From NCBI GenBank assembly GCA_017441505.1, contig JAFRXL010000003.1, forward strand, positions 1 to 64,000: a stretch of 64,000 bases of DNA, read 5' to 3'. The translations under genes and the position numbers were made by a program. How positions within the stretch are numbered: position 1 is the first letter of the stretch; each line of letters begins with the position of its first letter. Shown one piece after another: positions 63,267-64,000 of this stretch. The notes under the pieces are model-generated. The model searched no databases. It saw nothing but the letters and a program-made list of their open reading frames with translations, and was not told the DNA's origin. The stretch is from Ruminococcus sp. (GTDB lineage Bacteria; Bacillota; Clostridia; Oscillospirales; Ruminococcaceae).

Positions 63267-63693
63267 GTGCTCTCAGCCTTTTCCGCATTACTATTGTAGT
63301 CCCCTTTTCGGGCACGCTTTTTACAGACAGCTTGTCCATAAAAGACTCCATGACAGAAAATCCAAGTCCGGAGCGTTCTTCTTCCGGAGCTGTTGTGAAC
63401 AGCGGCTCCATTGCCTGTTCTACGTCTTTTATTCCGCACCCCCTGTCCTTGACTCTTATGTATATCTCACGTCCTGCAAGAAGCTTTACTGTGAGCTCTA
63501 TCTTGCCGGAAGTGCCTCTGTAGGCGTGGACTACTGCATTCGTGACCGCCTCTGATACCGCTGTTCTTATGTCTGAAAGTTCCTCTACAGTCGGGTCAGC
63601 CTGTATCAGGAATGATGATACCACTGCTCTTGCAGTACTCTCATTTACCGACAGTGACGGCATTGAAAATTTTATCTCATTTATTACTTCCAT
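63256..63693 (-). CDS. spoIIAB: anti-sigma F factor SpoIIAB
   Basis: A 145-residue GHKL-type serine kinase that holds SigF and phosphorylates SpoIIAA. It has the N box EAVTNAVVHAY, G1 DRGCGI and the late GLGFSVMESFMD and KGTTIVM blocks. GGAGAAG precedes the ATG, 11 nt after the spoIIAA stop. Confidence 0.94.
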   Translation of the reverse strand: MEVINEIKFSMPSLSVNESTARAVVSSFLIQADPTVEELSDIRTAVSEAVTNAVVHAYRGTSGKIELTVKLLAGREIYIRVKDRGCGIKDVEQAMEPLFTTAPEEERSGLGFSVMESFMDKLSVKSVPEKGTTIVMRKRLRAHGD

Positions 63694-63704
63694 TTTCTTC
63701 TCCT

Positions 63705-64000
63705 TTACGTTACTTTTACTATTCGCTCTATACCTGATATTTTCAGCACTCGCTTTATGTAAGGCTGTGCTTCACGTACTTCAAGTTTGCCTCCGCACTC
63801 TTTCAGCAGTTTGCTTCTGCCCATTATAAGTCCTATCCCTGAGCTGTCCATAAATGTGATGTTCTTCATATCTATCACCAACTGCGGCGGCTGAACTGCG
63901 ATAATGAAACGGTCAAGCTCTGTTCTCAGCTCTTTAGCATTGTGGTGGTCTATTTCACCACTAAGCTGTGCTATCGCTATCCCGTTTTCACTTTTTATAT
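63705..64000 (-). CDS. spoIIAA: anti-sigma F factor antagonist SpoIIAA (partial, 5' end outside window)
   Basis: 98 codons of a STAS-domain protein read into the right edge. The visible order is ENGIAIAQLSGEIDHHNAKE, LVIDMKNITFMDSSGIGLIM and SGIERIVKVT at the end. MDSSGIGL carries the serine phosphorylated by SpoIIAB. With spoIIAB and sigF it forms the partner-switch operon. The start codon is not in the window. Confidence 0.94.
   Translation of the reverse strand, partial: IKSENGIAIAQLSGEIDHHNAKELRTELDRFIIAVQPPQLVIDMKNITFMDSSGIGLIMGRSKLLKECGGKLEVREAQPYIKRVLKISGIERIVKVT

Noticed and set aside
1-64000. CRISPR array, insertion sequence or prophage
   Set aside because: No regularly spaced repeats, transposase or phage structural genes were recognised anywhere in the window.

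Overview
The window reads as chromosomal DNA of an AT-rich Firmicute of the Clostridia, most likely a Ruminococcus or close relative. The support is indirect: Gram-positive PolC, the spoIIA sigma-F operon, short HisG with HisZ, and a secreted serpin carrying a dockerin-like module of the kind found in ruminococcal extracellular proteins. Sigma-70-type promoters are unusually clean (many TTGACA/17/TATAAT), and terminators are easy to read. No IS element, phage, rRNA or CRISPR array was seen.

Layout. 1-625: tail of an unidentified gene, a SMI1/KNR4 (SUKH) immunity-type gene and a short remnant. 617-5048: FMN-riboswitch-controlled riboflavin operon ribD-ribE-ribBA-ribH plus a coupled HAD phosphatase. 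5087-8656 (minus): hisS-aspS-NUDIX. 8807-9988 (minus): minD-like gene and mgsA. 10187-10684 (minus): shikimate-kinase-like gene. 10842-12530 (plus): radical SAM protein and GNAT. 12582-16047 (minus): heterodimeric ABC exporter. 16093-17325 (minus): UDP-sugar pyrophosphorylase. 17490-17565: tRNA-Pro(GGG). 17641-19580 (minus): YdbT/YdbS-like membrane pair. 19659-20897: amino-acid:cation symporter.

21043-30346 is one long plus-strand cluster, rnj-gdpP-rplI-dnaB-tilS-ftsH, behind a 340-nt structured leader. 30489-33551 is an FHA/FtsW-RodA/class B PBP morphogenesis operon. 33704-35812 holds hpf, a LUD protein, and a PF06541-type membrane protein that appears to start at AUA.

35871-44152 (minus) is a complete histidine operon, hisZ-G-D-C-B-H-A-(small membrane protein)-F-(cytidine-deaminase-like)-I-E, with a 16-bp palindrome at its transcription start. 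44245-54967 (minus) is pyrH-frr-uppS-cdsA-dxr-rseP-ispG-polC. 55252-58727 is an accessory-looking segment: two tRNA-Ser genes, a small secreted Cys-containing protein, the dockerin-serpin (predicted P1 Lys), and a lipid-kinase gene broken by a frameshift. 58915-62605 is lepA, two small membrane proteins and hemW. The window ends in the spoIIA operon (sigF, spoIIAB, partial spoIIAA; minus).

The most useful second looks are the RNase J leader, the AUA start, the secreted protein and dockerin-serpin pair, the atypical shikimate kinase, the HAD phosphatase as a candidate for the missing riboflavin step, the his operon inserts and operator, and the kinase frameshift. All functions are inferred by reading motifs; no database search was run.
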